From NCBI RefSeq assembly GCF_030409905.1, contig NZ_JAUFQT010000001.1:3061001-3125000 (forward strand): 64,000 nucleotides of DNA, given 5' to 3'. A model generated the notes under the pieces. The model had not been told where the DNA came from and made no database searches. It was given only the letters and a program-made list of their open reading frames with translations. The number at the start of each line of letters is the position of its first letter. The stretch's first letter is position 1. The DNA comes from Echinicola jeungdonensis (lineage in GTDB: Bacteria; Bacteroidota; Bacteroidia; Cytophagales; Cyclobacteriaceae). Of this stretch, positions 29,113-37,693 are shown one piece after another. Position numbers and translations under genes: made by a program.

Positions 29113-30024
29113 TTAAAAAATAATAAGCCCAATTCCAAAAGCCATCACCCATAGAAGAGTTGAAATGGCCATCTTTTTAAGATAAGGATCCAATTCTTTG
29201 GAGGATTTCTTTTTACCCACTGAAGAAGCCACTTTTACCATGATTGGAGAAATCAATAAAGCTAAAAGTCCCCCCAAAGCATTTTCCAGGGCTACAAAAA
29301 GTAATAAGCAGCCATTGCCTGCAAGTATAAGGCCCCAGTTATACACTAATGCAGCTTTCCTTCCAATTCTTACTGGAATTGATTTTTTTCCTGCGTTTTT
29401 GTCAGATTCAATGTCCCTAATATTATTGATGTTTAGGACAGCAGTGCTGAAAAAGCCCAGTGAGGCTGCGGGGAATAGAAGAGGAGCAGAAAAACTTAGA
29501 CTATGAAGAAAATAAGTTCCTAAAACCCCTAAAAGTCCAAAAAAGATAAATACAGAAAGGTCTCCCAAACCAATATAACCATAAGGGTTGTTTCCAGATG
29601 TATAGGTGATGGCTGCATAAATGGATAACAGCCCCAAACCAATAAATGTCAGGACCAACCACCAACTTTCCAGGGCAACCAATAAAAGTGCAAAGCCACA
29701 AAGAAATGACAGGGAAGCCAAAAATATCATGGCTCTTTTCATTTCCCTGGGTTTAATAATACCGGATTGAACTGCCCTGATAGGGCCTTCTCGTTCAATA
29801 CTGTCTGCTCCATGCACACTGTCCCCATAATCATTGGCCAAGTTGGAAAGGATTTGGAGGAAAGTGGTGGTTAGGGCTGCCAAAATCAATATCTCCCATC
29901 GAAATGTTTGATGGTAATAGGCAATAAAACTGGCCATAAGGATGCTTGCCAATGCCAGGGGTAAGGTTCTGAGCCTAATGGCATGTAACCAAGCTTGTTT
30001 CTTGCTTTTAAGAGAAATTTCCAC
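29113..30024 (-). CDS. menA: 1,4-dihydroxy-2-naphthoate polyprenyltransferase
   Basis: The 303-residue membrane protein of the UbiA superfamily has about eight or nine hydrophobic segments. The first prenyl-diphosphate motif is NLANDYGDSVHGAD and the second is NNIRDIESDKNAGKKSIPVR. The start LHAIRLRTLPLALASILMA is typical of MenA. It attaches the isoprenoid tail to DHNA, giving demethylmenaquinone for the respiratory chain. It is the last gene of the argS-gpx-menA minus-strand group, 50 bp after gpx. No strong terminator is visible behind it. Confidence 0.93.
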   Translation of the reverse strand: MEISLKSKKQAWLHAIRLRTLPLALASILMASFIAYYHQTFRWEILILAALTTTFLQILSNLANDYGDSVHGADSIEREGPIRAVQSGIIKPREMKRAMIFLASLSFLCGFALLLVALESWWLVLTFIGLGLLSIYAAITYTSGNNPYGYIGLGDLSVFIFFGLLGVLGTYFLHSLSFSAPLLFPAASLGFFSTAVLNINNIRDIESDKNAGKKSIPVRIGRKAALVYNWGLILAGNGCLLLFVALENALGGLLALLISPIMVKVASSVGKKKSSKELDPYLKKMAISTLLWVMAFGIGLIIF

Positions 30025-30074
30025 GGAATAAATAGAGGATTTGGTTGGGGAACATTAGGAGAAGTGCAGGGCCT

Positions 30075-30665
30075 TTAGGCTTCTCCTAAGAGTTCCAGGA
30101 TTTTATCATCCATTGGGTTGACGGAGGAAGGAAAGAAATGAGTAAGCTTACCTTCCTCATTGATAATGTATTTGCAGAAATTCCAGCTGGGTTCTTGATT
30201 GTTCCACCCATTTAACTCTCTATCTGAAAGCCATCGATAAAGAGGGTGTTTGTCCGCCCCGGTGACTGAAATTTTATCAAACATTTTGAAGGTCACCCCA
30301 TAGTTTTGGCTGCAGAATTTTTTGATATCCTCATTGGTTCCGGGTTCCTGTCCTCCGAAATTATTGGCAGGAAAGCCCAGAATAACGATTTTATCTCCAT
30401 ACTGTTGATGCAAATTCTGCAAATCCGCATACTGAGGGGTATAACCACATTTAGAAGCAACATTCACCAACATGACTTTTTTGCCCTTGAATTGCCCAAA
30501 CTCAACAGGGTTACCATCTATGTCATTGACTTCAAAGTCATAAAATGATTTTTTCACTTGTATGGGTTTTGTTGTCACTGTAGGTTTTATGCTTTTTTGA
30601 TCGTTGGATTTGGCATGACATGCTACTAATGCCAAGGCCAGGCAGAAATAAATTAATTGCTTCAT
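30075..30665 (-). CDS. Glutathione-peroxidase-family thiol peroxidase, probable lipoprotein
   Basis: The ATG at 30665, two bases after the argS stop, gives a signal peptide MKQLIYFCLALALVAC with a lipobox Cys; the longer frame from 30686 overlaps argS. The mature part has the GPx catalytic set: Cys (not selenocysteine) in VASKCGYTPQY, Gln in FPANNFGGQEPG and Trp in PSWNFCKYI. Such Cys-GPx proteins usually use thioredoxin-like partners. Export to the periplasm as a lipoprotein suggests protection of the envelope from peroxides. 196 residues, full length. Confidence 0.9.
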   Translation of the reverse strand: MKQLIYFCLALALVACHAKSNDQKSIKPTVTTKPIQVKKSFYDFEVNDIDGNPVEFGQFKGKKVMLVNVASKCGYTPQYADLQNLHQQYGDKIVILGFPANNFGGQEPGTNEDIKKFCSQNYGVTFKMFDKISVTGADKHPLYRWLSDRELNGWNNQEPSWNFCKYIINEEGKLTHFFPSSVNPMDDKILELLGEA

Positions 30666-30666
30666 A

Positions 30667-32457
30667 TTACATCCTTTCTGGAACATTAATACCTAATAAC
30701 CTCATTCCGATTCTAATAGTTTTGGCAACCTGAGCGGAAAGGGCCACACGGAATGATCTGACTTTTTCATTTGATTCACTGAATATAGGAAGTTCAGCGT
30801 AAAAACGGTTATATTCCTTGGCCAAATCAAATAAATATTGAGCCAGAACAGCCGGGGAGTATTCTTCTCCTGCTTGTGCCAGTTTTTTCTCAAAATCGTT
30901 TAACAAAATGATAAGTTCTTTTTCGGTGGTTTCCAAGTTACCCAGGTCAGCAAATCCATTTAGGCTGTAATCCACTTCAATTTGGTCAGCTTTTCTTAGG
31001 ATTGCAGAAATCCTTGCGTGGGAGTATTGAATAAATGGACCAGTATTTCCCTGGAATTCGATGGATTCCTGGGGGTTAAACAACATCCGCTTTTTGGGGT
31101 CTACTTTTAATAAGAAATATTTCAAGGCTCCCAGTCCCAGAATTTCATAAAGCTCTTTGGCCTCTTCTTCAGAAAAACCTTCAATTTTCCCTAATTCCTG
31201 GGTGTGTGTAGCAGCCGTATCCACCATTTCTTGGATCAGGTCATCAGCATCTACTACTGTACCTTCCCGGGATTTCATTTTTCCGGTAGGCAAATCTACC
31301 ATTCCATAGGAAAGGTGGTAAAGGCCATCACCATAGGGGCGGCCCAGCTTTTTCATGATTTTGAAAAGGACATCAAAATGATAATCCTGTTCATTGCCCA
31401 CTACATATACGGACTTGTTAATTTTATAATCCTTATACTTCAGGTCAGCAGTTCCCATATCCTGGGTGATATAAACAGATGTTCCATCACCACGGAGAAC
31501 CAACTTTTCATCCAACCCTTCTTCTCTGAGATCAGCCCAAACGGAATTATTGTCTTTTTTGAAAAACACTCCCTTTTCAAGTCCTTCTTCCACAATGTTT
31601 TTGCCCAACAAGTAAGTGTCTGATTCATAATAAAGCTTGTCAAAGCTCACCCCCATTTTTTTGTAAGTGGCATCAAAGCCTTCATAGACCCATCCATTCA
31701 TGGTTTTCCATAATTCCACGGTGGCAGGATCATTGGCTTCCCAATTTCTGAGCATTTCCTGGGCAGCCTGCATGAGGGGCGCTTCCTTTTTGGCTTGTTC
31801 CTCCGACATGCCCTGGCTCATCAATTCCTTGATTTCCTCTTTGTAGGCTTTGTCAAAAAGTACGTAATATTTTCCTGCCAAATGATCCCCTTTTAATCCA
31901 CCGGATTCAGGTGTTTCTCCCTTTCCGTAAGCTTGATAAGCGACCATGGATTTGCAGATATGGATTCCCCTATCATTGATCAGGTTGGCTTTGATGACTT
32001 CATATCCATTGGCTTCTAAGATCTGGGATACTGCAAAACCAAGAAAATTGTTTCTTAAATGGCCCAAATGAAGGGGCTTATTGGTGTTAGGAGAGCTGAA
32101 TTCCACCATCACCTTTTGGTTTTTGGAAGGTAATTGGCCCAGGTTTTCCTTTTGGTATATTTGTTGAAAAACTTCCATCCAGGAAGCTTCATTAACCGAA
32201 ATATTCAAAAAACCTTTCACTACATTGTATTTGCTCACCAATGAGCAATGTTCCTGAAGGTAATTCCCGATCTTTTCACCGGTAGCTTCAGGTTTCATCT
32301 TGGTGTATTTTAAATAGGGAAAAAGTATAAAAGTGTAATTCCCCTCAAATTCCTTCCTGGTAGGTTGTAGGGCCAAACCATTTGCGGCTACAGGGTGATC
32401 AAATTCGGTTTCAAAGGCTTTGCTTATGGCAATGAGTATTTCTTCTTGGATTGTCAT
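30667..32457 (-). CDS. argS: Arginyl-tRNA synthetase
   Basis: The 596-residue class I synthetase has an N-terminal tRNA-binding (Add-1) domain. The HIGH-type motif is in SSPNTNKPLHLGHLRNNFLG, and the segment GKMKSREGTVVDADDLI replaces KMSKS, as in many ArgS proteins. The DALR anticodon-binding domain lies at the C-terminus (YSHARISAILRKA to NVPERM). It charges tRNA-Arg with arginine in the cytosol. The start at 32457 has no competitor. It is the first gene of a group with gpx and menA. Confidence 0.97.
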   Translation of the reverse strand: MTIQEEILIAISKAFETEFDHPVAANGLALQPTRKEFEGNYTFILFPYLKYTKMKPEATGEKIGNYLQEHCSLVSKYNVVKGFLNISVNEASWMEVFQQIYQKENLGQLPSKNQKVMVEFSSPNTNKPLHLGHLRNNFLGFAVSQILEANGYEVIKANLINDRGIHICKSMVAYQAYGKGETPESGGLKGDHLAGKYYVLFDKAYKEEIKELMSQGMSEEQAKKEAPLMQAAQEMLRNWEANDPATVELWKTMNGWVYEGFDATYKKMGVSFDKLYYESDTYLLGKNIVEEGLEKGVFFKKDNNSVWADLREEGLDEKLVLRGDGTSVYITQDMGTADLKYKDYKINKSVYVVGNEQDYHFDVLFKIMKKLGRPYGDGLYHLSYGMVDLPTGKMKSREGTVVDADDLIQEMVDTAATHTQELGKIEGFSEEEAKELYEILGLGALKYFLLKVDPKKRMLFNPQESIEFQGNTGPFIQYSHARISAILRKADQIEVDYSLNGFADLGNLETTEKELIILLNDFEKKLAQAGEEYSPAVLAQYLFDLAKEYNRFYAELPIFSESNEKVRSFRVALSAQVAKTIRIGMRLLGINVPERM

Positions 32458-32902
32458 TGAATTTTGTAATTAAAAGTTTTGCACCTGGGAATTGAATCTT
32501 TTCCCTAAGGGTTTGCCTTTTGGTGGTCGTCTTTAACATATATAAACACCACCCTTTTCTATTCACCCTTATCCATGAACAAATCATGTCAAATTCCTGG
32601 AAGGAATTTGGAGCGTTGAAGGGTTAGGAATTTATTGGCACAAAAGTAGTTAATTTTGGGCATAAATTGTAAGTGTTAGCTAACATGATAGCCAGTTTTC
32701 TGGATACAATAATTGAAAAGCAAATATGAGAATTGAGTTGGTATTTAAGAAAGGTTATTTAAATTCCCTTAACGTGGGGATTGCGGGTGCAGGAATTAGA
32801 ATTGGCTAAAGGTTAAATGCCCTTCTTCTTTTTGGTCTGGTTATGAGTGAAATCTGTGGTGTTAAATTTTATCATTTAATTCCCTACAAAATCTATAGGG
32901 TT
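32458..32902. other. Intergenic region between argS and the SAM-riboswitch promoter
   Basis: About 445 bp with no supported ORF. It should contain the argS promoter on the minus strand. No repeat, hairpin or RNA motif was recognised. Confidence 0.4.
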
Positions 32903-32933
32903 GTTGTTATTTAAAAATAAAGTATTACATTTG
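32903..32933 (+). promoter_or_regulatory. Promoter of the SAM-riboswitch gene
   Basis: GTTG (32903-32906), 19 nt, then TACATTTG (32926-32933) gives an exact TAnnTTTG -7 box with correct spacing to a TTG -33 box. Transcription should begin near 32940, about 35 nt before helix P1 of the riboswitch. Confidence 0.78.
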
Positions 32934-32974
32934 AAAAAATTATTAGTGAAAAGCCGAAATGGTAAGTAGCTGAT

Positions 32975-33080
32975 TTTATAAAGAATAGGGGAGAGAACAG
33001 GCTCTGGGAACCTATAGCAACCTAACCTTAAAAAGGCAAAGGTGCTAAAACCTGCCTAAATCAATTCAAGGACCTATAAA
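32975..33080 (+). ncRNA. SAM-I (S-box) riboswitch aptamer
   Basis: The sequence follows the S-box plan. P1 pairs UUUAUA (32975-32980) with UAUAAA (33075-33080). P2 pairs AUAGG (32985-32989) with CCUAU (33011-33015), with GA kink-turn bases and the inner GAG/CUC pair. Conserved AGCAACC follows P2. P3 is the CCUU/AAGG hairpin. The conserved AAGGUGCUAAA joining region precedes CCUGCC. The pseudoknot pairs loop CAGG (32998-33001) with CCUG (33051-33054), where the classic S-box has CUGG/CCAG; the change is compensatory, which strongly supports the fold. P4 is weak. It should bind S-adenosylmethionine and lower expression of the downstream gene. Confidence 0.88.
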
Positions 33081-33142
33081 TGTTAGCAATGATGAAAAAC
33101 AGACGAATGCACACTTGCCCATTTCAAGACAACCGATGTTGA
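33080..33142 (+). CDS. Possible 20-residue Met/Cys-rich leader ORF
   Basis: The ATG at the 3' edge of the aptamer opens a 20-codon frame, MLAMMKNRRMHTCPFQDNRC, with four Met and two Cys, ending in the attenuator hairpin. Position and composition suggest a leader peptide that could sense Met-tRNA or Cys-tRNA charging, but chance is a real alternative. No homologue is recognised. Confidence 0.3.
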   Translation: MLAMMKNRRMHTCPFQDNRC

Positions 33143-33159
33143 TTAATTTTCAACATTTT
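33136..33159 (+). terminator. Candidate attenuator hairpin of the SAM riboswitch
   Basis: ATGTTGA (33136-33142) and TCAACAT (33150-33156) form a 7-bp stem followed by TTT, located 37 nt before the ATG at 33194. AAATGTT (33078-33084), which overlaps the 3' strand of P1, is fully complementary to AACATTT (33152-33158), so P1 and this hairpin can be exchanged for an antiterminator. The stem is AT-rich and the T tract short. Confidence 0.5.
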
Positions 33160-33193
33160 AAATTATTACTAATAATCCAATTGAAAAGACACC

Positions 33194-33682
33194 ATGACAG
33201 CAATAGCAAATTCATACAATCATTCAGAAAAAACTTCCCAAACATTTAGCTTCAATTCAATAAACAGAAATGAACCCAAAACCAGTCAGCCCAAGGATTT
33301 GTTGAACTGGCTGGAAGGTCATGAAGCAGTGGAAATTGAAGGGATTGGAGGTTTTGATTTTAAAAACTTCCCTGAATCCCAGAAGAAATTTCAAACCATA
33401 TACTTCCATTTGAAAGGAGAAGTGGAGTCCTTTTATTCACTTTTCAGGGGATTGGTCCTGGCAGGTCACCCCAAAGAAGTGTTTATTGAAAGTATTCATG
33501 AAAAGAGGTATTTTACCTTAAAATACTACCAAAGCAATGAAGGCATCGCAAAGGCTTATGTCAATAAGCTTTTTAAGTTGATTGAAGATGAAATCCGCTT
33601 CAAAAAAGTATTGAAGAAGATTATTCAAAATCAAAAGAAACATCAATTGGAGGAGAGCTTGCTTTATAGTGAACTTTCCTGA
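33194..33682 (+). CDS. Unknown 162-residue protein controlled by a SAM-I riboswitch
   Basis: The soluble protein has no signal peptide and no membrane helix. The first 35 residues are polar and probably disordered (rich in Ser, Asn and Thr). A mixed alpha/beta core follows, including LLNWLEGHEAVEIEGIGGFD, TIYFHLKGEVESFYSLFRGL and EKRYFTLKYYQ, and the C-terminal third is a long basic amphipathic helix with FKKVLKKIIQNQKKHQ. I do not recognise the family. It is a single-gene transcription unit, with its own promoter and SAM-I riboswitch upstream and a strong terminator 33 bp after the stop. S-box control links it to methionine, SAM or sulfur metabolism, or possibly uptake, but no specific activity can be assigned. 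Confidence 0.8.
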   Translation: MTAIANSYNHSEKTSQTFSFNSINRNEPKTSQPKDLLNWLEGHEAVEIEGIGGFDFKNFPESQKKFQTIYFHLKGEVESFYSLFRGLVLAGHPKEVFIESIHEKRYFTLKYYQSNEGIAKAYVNKLFKLIEDEIRFKKVLKKIIQNQKKHQLEESLLYSELS

Positions 33683-33715
33683 TAAAAAGAAAAGAAATTC
33701 ATCCATTTCTTATCA

Positions 33716-33750
33716 AAGCTTCCGTTTATGAACGGAAGCTTTTTATTTTT
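33716..33750 (+). terminator. Strong intrinsic terminator after the SAM-riboswitch gene
   Basis: AAGCTTCCGTT (33716-33726) and AACGGAAGCTT (33731-33741) form an 11-bp stem with a 4-nt loop, followed by a T-rich tract. It separates the unknown gene from the arginine decarboxylase gene. Confidence 0.92.
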
Positions 33751-33954
33751 TAGGGGAGGAGGAAGGGGTGAAAAAGGCTGATCAACCTTTGGTTCTGGAA
33801 TTCCCCAAATCAGAAATTAAATGATAACAGGTTGATTTTGAAATGGCTTATTTTTTCCAGATAGATTTTTGCAAATTAGCTAAAGTCATTAATTTGATTT
33901 CCCCAATTATTAATGCAATTTTCGAATCAAAAAGTCATAAACCTCCATTGCCTA

Positions 33955-35343
33955 ATGAACAAATACATTGATTTAATTAAACAAACTTTTGATTTTCCCA
34001 CCAAGGAATTCCATGTAGAGGAAGATCAACTTTTATTTAATGGGGTGAATCTTATGGATATCATCCATACTTACGGGACACCGTTAAAATTGACTTATCT
34101 TCCCAAAATCAGTGAAAGCATTCAGAATGCCAAGAAATACTTTGGCAAAGCCATAGAAGACCACGATTATCATGGGAAATATACTTATTGTTATTGTACG
34201 AAGTCTTCCCATTTTAGCTTTGTATTGGATGAAGCACTTAAGAATGATATCCACATCGAAACTTCCAGTACTTTCGATATTCCTTTGGTTCGAAGTCTTT
34301 ATAAAATGGGTAAAATCAGCAAGGAGACTTATATCGTTTGCAATGGGTTCAAAAGAGAATTGTACAAGGAGTACATAGCTGGTCTGCTTAATGATGGATT
34401 TGTGAACTGTATTCCGGTTTTAGATAACCTGTCGGAAATTGATTATTACCTTGAGCATGTAAAAGTCCCTTTTCAGGTGGGAATTAGAATTGCTGCTGAT
34501 GAGGAACCTAAATTTGGTTTTTATACCTCCCGTTTGGGGGTGCGGTACAAGGATATCATCGAGCTTTATGAAACAAAGATTAAAGACAACCCGCAAGTCA
34601 GTCTAAAGATGCTCCACTTTTTTATCAATTCAGGAATCCGGGATACTGCCTATTATTGGTCCGAACTGACCCGGTTTATTCAGAAATATGTTGATCTGAA
34701 AGCCATTTGTCCAGAACTGGACACCATGGATATTGGAGGAGGCTGGCCCATTAAGACCAATGTGTTTTTTGATTACGATTACCAGTATATGGCCGATCAA
34801 ATTATCAAAAATATCAAGTGGATGTGTGCCAAAAATAATACTACCGAACCCCATATTTTTACTGAATTTGGAAGTTATACGGTGGGAGAAAGTGGTGCGG
34901 TGCTTTATTCGATATTGGATCAAAAACTTCAAAATGACAAAGAGCTTTGGTACATGATTGATGGATCTTTTATCACCCAATTGCCCGATAGTTGGGGGCT
35001 CAACCAAAAGTATATTATGCTTGCTGTTAATAATTGGAAAGAAGAGTACCACAACATTTCCTTGGGAGGTTTGACTTGTGATAGTATGGATTATTATAAT
35101 TCAGAAGCTCACCAATATAATATATACCTTCCCAAGAAAAATGAGGGAAAGCCCCTATATATTGGCTTTTTTCATACCGGAGCTTATCAGGAATCCCTTG
35201 GAGGTTATGGTGGAATACAGCATTGTTTGATTCCTGCACCCAAGCATGTACTTATAAACCGGGATGAAGAGGGAAACATTACACACGAATTATTTGCTGA
35301 GGAACAAAAAAGTGAAAATATGTTGAAGACCTTAGGATTTTAA
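33955..35343 (+). CDS. Arginine decarboxylase (fold III PLP enzyme)
   Basis: The start at 33955 (MNKYIDLIKQTFDFP) is preferred; an upstream ATG at 33913 adds 14 unlikely residues. The 462-residue protein is a fold III (alanine-racemase-like) decarboxylase. The PLP Lys is in YCTKSSHFSFVLDEAL, a glycine-rich phosphate site is DTMDIGGGWPIK, and the dimer-partner motif is GGLTCDSMDYY. Close relatives in Bacteroidota are annotated as arginine decarboxylases feeding agmatine to spermidine synthesis by the carboxyspermidine route. Substrate is assigned by overall similarity; diaminopimelate or carboxynorspermidine decarboxylases are shorter. It has its own transcription unit, closed by a hairpin at 35352. 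Confidence 0.8.
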   Translation: MNKYIDLIKQTFDFPTKEFHVEEDQLLFNGVNLMDIIHTYGTPLKLTYLPKISESIQNAKKYFGKAIEDHDYHGKYTYCYCTKSSHFSFVLDEALKNDIHIETSSTFDIPLVRSLYKMGKISKETYIVCNGFKRELYKEYIAGLLNDGFVNCIPVLDNLSEIDYYLEHVKVPFQVGIRIAADEEPKFGFYTSRLGVRYKDIIELYETKIKDNPQVSLKMLHFFINSGIRDTAYYWSELTRFIQKYVDLKAICPELDTMDIGGGWPIKTNVFFDYDYQYMADQIIKNIKWMCAKNNTTEPHIFTEFGSYTVGESGAVLYSILDQKLQNDKELWYMIDGSFITQLPDSWGLNQKYIMLAVNNWKEEYHNISLGGLTCDSMDYYNSEAHQYNIYLPKKNEGKPLYIGFFHTGAYQESLGGYGGIQHCLIPAPKHVLINRDEEGNITHELFAEEQKSENMLKTLGF

Positions 35344-35351
35344 ATGGCAAA

Positions 35352-35387
35352 GGCCCGTTGAAAAACGGGCCATTGTAATCTTTTTTT
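35352..35387 (+). terminator. Terminator after the arginine decarboxylase gene
   Basis: GGCCCGTT and AACGGGCC form an 8-bp GC-rich stem around GAAA (35352-35371). A run of seven T follows about 9 nt later (35381-35387). Confidence 0.75.
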
Positions 35388-35518
35388 ATGAGATTGCAAA
35401 TCAATTTCTAAGCACAAATTCAAATGGTAGAGTTATAAGGGTGAAATTGAATACTTCACCCAGTTGGGAGAAAAATACTATAGCCTTTGGGTATAAATCT
35501 TCTAGACAAAGTCCTCGG

Positions 35519-36643
35519 TTAAGTGGGGAGTTGTCTTTTTTGTCCACTAAGGTGATCAATTATTTGGCCCTCAGTGGACCAAAATTCCCCCATGCAATCT
35601 GCGGTTAAGCAACTGTGGACAGGCAAAATCCCTATTAAATCCCCAACTTTTAACTGATTTACCAAACCAGTGCTGGCTTGGATCAGGCCATGTTCTTGTG
35701 AAATACTTTTTAAATAAGAAGTTTCTTCTGATAAATTCCATCCATTTTCATTCAGCAAAACCACTTCCCCATAGTTTTTGCTTCCATCAGCATTCATTAA
35801 ATATTCTTTAGAAAGATGGATAGCCCCTCCATGAACCAATATTTCATTTTTTTCTTCCTTGATATCAACAATGGGGACGGCTAAAGCCACAGCAATGTCC
35901 TCCTTGTGACAACTACCGATGGCCGTTTGCATCAGGTCATAAAAAATAAAATTGCCTGGGCTTATTTCATCAATTCCCTCAAAATTTTCCATTAAGGCGC
36001 AACTTGGGGTATCCCCTGACCGGGTGACCATTGTAGGGAAATCTTCTTTGAACTTGGACCTGAGTTTTTTTAACGCATTTTTTGTTTCCTCATGAATTTT
36101 GGAAATGCCTGCTATATCCGCCTGATAGGTATGTCCTGCATGAATGTAAAATCCCTTAAAATAAAGCTTATTGGTGGGCCGGGCAGCCTGAAGGATTTTT
36201 TCAATTTTTTCATAGTCCCATGCTTCCACGCCTGTCCTTCCGTAACCCGCATCAATTTCAATAAAAAAACCTACCGGAATTTTAAGTTGTTGGGCCAGGG
36301 ATTTAGTGACTTCTTCATTGACCAGTTGGATGGAAACGGAGGATTGGTGGGCTAATTCATCCAGATGATGGGCCTCTAAAGGGTTGAATGGGAAAGCGAT
36401 ATGGATGTTTTGCCAATTTTGTTCCGAAAAATAGGATGCCATTTTAATAGAGGATACATTGATTTCTCCAATGCCAATTCCCTGGAACCAGTCTCCGATA
36501 AGCCTGGACTGATGGGTTTTAAAATGCGGGGTCAGGCGGGTGTGGTTTCTCATGGCCTTGTCCGCCATTGACTGCATATTTTTCCGGCATTTATTTTCGT
36601 CTAAAAGTAAAGTAGGAATCGTTATCGAGTCCAAATAAGACAT
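35519..36643 (-). CDS. D-threonine aldolase/D-serine dehydratase-like PLP enzyme
   Basis: The 374-residue protein begins SITIPTLLLDENKCRKNM and then shows TPHFKTHQSRLIGDW with the PLP Lys. An alanine-racemase-like barrel carries FFIEIDAGYGRTG and GFYIHAGHTY, and a C-terminal DSD domain has the metal-binding His/Cys in ILPVHSCLTADCM. Family members are metal-assisted D-threonine aldolases or D-serine dehydratases; the sequence does not separate the two. It is cytosolic. The downstream hydrolase gene on the same strand lies upstream in transcription, with 9 bp between them, so the two form a pair. Confidence 0.82.
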   Translation of the reverse strand: MSYLDSITIPTLLLDENKCRKNMQSMADKAMRNHTRLTPHFKTHQSRLIGDWFQGIGIGEINVSSIKMASYFSEQNWQNIHIAFPFNPLEAHHLDELAHQSSVSIQLVNEEVTKSLAQQLKIPVGFFIEIDAGYGRTGVEAWDYEKIEKILQAARPTNKLYFKGFYIHAGHTYQADIAGISKIHEETKNALKKLRSKFKEDFPTMVTRSGDTPSCALMENFEGIDEISPGNFIFYDLMQTAIGSCHKEDIAVALAVPIVDIKEEKNEILVHGGAIHLSKEYLMNADGSKNYGEVVLLNENGWNLSEETSYLKSISQEHGLIQASTGLVNQLKVGDLIGILPVHSCLTADCMGEFWSTEGQIIDHLSGQKRQLPT

Positions 36644-36652
36644 GGTTTTGGT

Positions 36653-37693
36653 TTATTTAATTTCAGCTAATTTTTCTTTTGAGGGACTGGGGACTTTTGC
36701 AATATCTTTTAGAAATTTAATACTGGCATCAAGTACTCCTTCCCAATCATTTGAGGTAATAAATGAGCAAATAACATGATCCCCAGCATTAGGAAATGCT
36801 TGGGCTCTCTTAAAGTTTTCCTTTGTTTTGACCGATTCAAACATGTTTTTCATGGCTGGGACAGAAACAACATGATCCTGATGTTTTTCATTTTTATAAT
36901 AGTAAGCCAGGAATAAAGGCTGTTTTACCTGTATAAAAGTTTCAGGGTTCATTGCCCCAAAAACCAGTTGGGCTAAGCTAGCATAGGCATTAACATGGTA
37001 AGCCTCTGACCAATACTTGGCCTTTTCTCCCTTTCTGTTATTGACCAGGACCCCGTGTTCATTGGCCATGAAGTTTTTAAGTACCCAACCTTCCCAAGGT
37101 CGGAAAAAAGCTTCCAGCTGATTGCCAAAATCCCTGATGCAAGGGCTGTAAAGTAGTAAAGAATGAATGTCCTCCCTTTCGGATGCCAATAAAATGGCAA
37201 GTGACCCACCCATGGAAGTGCCAATTAATATAACCCTATCTCCAAGCATTTTTCCTATCATTAAAGCTTCCCGGGCACCATCAGTCAATTTTTCAGCAGT
37301 AGTATATTCTAATGCATTTTTCCTTTTGATGCCATGTTCAGGTAACCTGGCCAAATATAAATTGGCCCCAAAATGGCTTGCCAACTTTCTGTGAACAGGG
37401 TCGCCTTCCTTTTGGCTGGCTCCAAACCCATGGATATAAACAAAAGAGAATGGTGTTTTAGCCTTATTTAAGCTGTCAGCCCAAATGATTCTTGCTTCAT
37501 TGTCTGCCTTGAGACCTTTGACGGTATCCTCTTTTTCCTTAATATAAATTTCCAATTGCTCCAAATCAACAGGTACTTGAGGGTATTCCCCCTTTATCGT
37601 TCCAAGGGTTTCTTTGGGACCCCACATATAAATGAAGGAAAGGATAATGGCCAAAGCGAGTATTAGGGGTAAAAACCTCTTGATCATGGGCAC
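36653..37693 (-). CDS. Membrane-anchored alpha/beta hydrolase
   Basis: The 346-residue protein has one N-terminal membrane helix or uncleaved signal (about 5-24, FLPLILALAIILSFIYMW). An alpha/beta-hydrolase domain has the nucleophile Ser in VILIGTSMGGSLAILLASE, an oxyanion region FVYIHGFGASQKEGD and a late His in PNAGDHVICS. It resembles serine-aminopeptidase-S33 or lysophospholipase-type enzymes. The substrate is unknown. It is probably co-transcribed with the following PLP enzyme gene. Confidence 0.8.
   Translation of the reverse strand: MPMIKRFLPLILALAIILSFIYMWGPKETLGTIKGEYPQVPVDLEQLEIYIKEKEDTVKGLKADNEARIIWADSLNKAKTPFSFVYIHGFGASQKEGDPVHRKLASHFGANLYLARLPEHGIKRKNALEYTTAEKLTDGAREALMIGKMLGDRVILIGTSMGGSLAILLASEREDIHSLLLYSPCIRDFGNQLEAFFRPWEGWVLKNFMANEHGVLVNNRKGEKAKYWSEAYHVNAYASLAQLVFGAMNPETFIQVKQPLFLAYYYKNEKHQDHVVSVPAMKNMFESVKTKENFKRAQAFPNAGDHVICSFITSNDWEGVLDASIKFLKDIAKVPSPSKEKLAEIK

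Noticed and set aside
33913..33954. Longer start for arginine decarboxylase
   Set aside because: The extra 14 residues are unlike the family start, and the ATG at 33955 begins the typical sequence.
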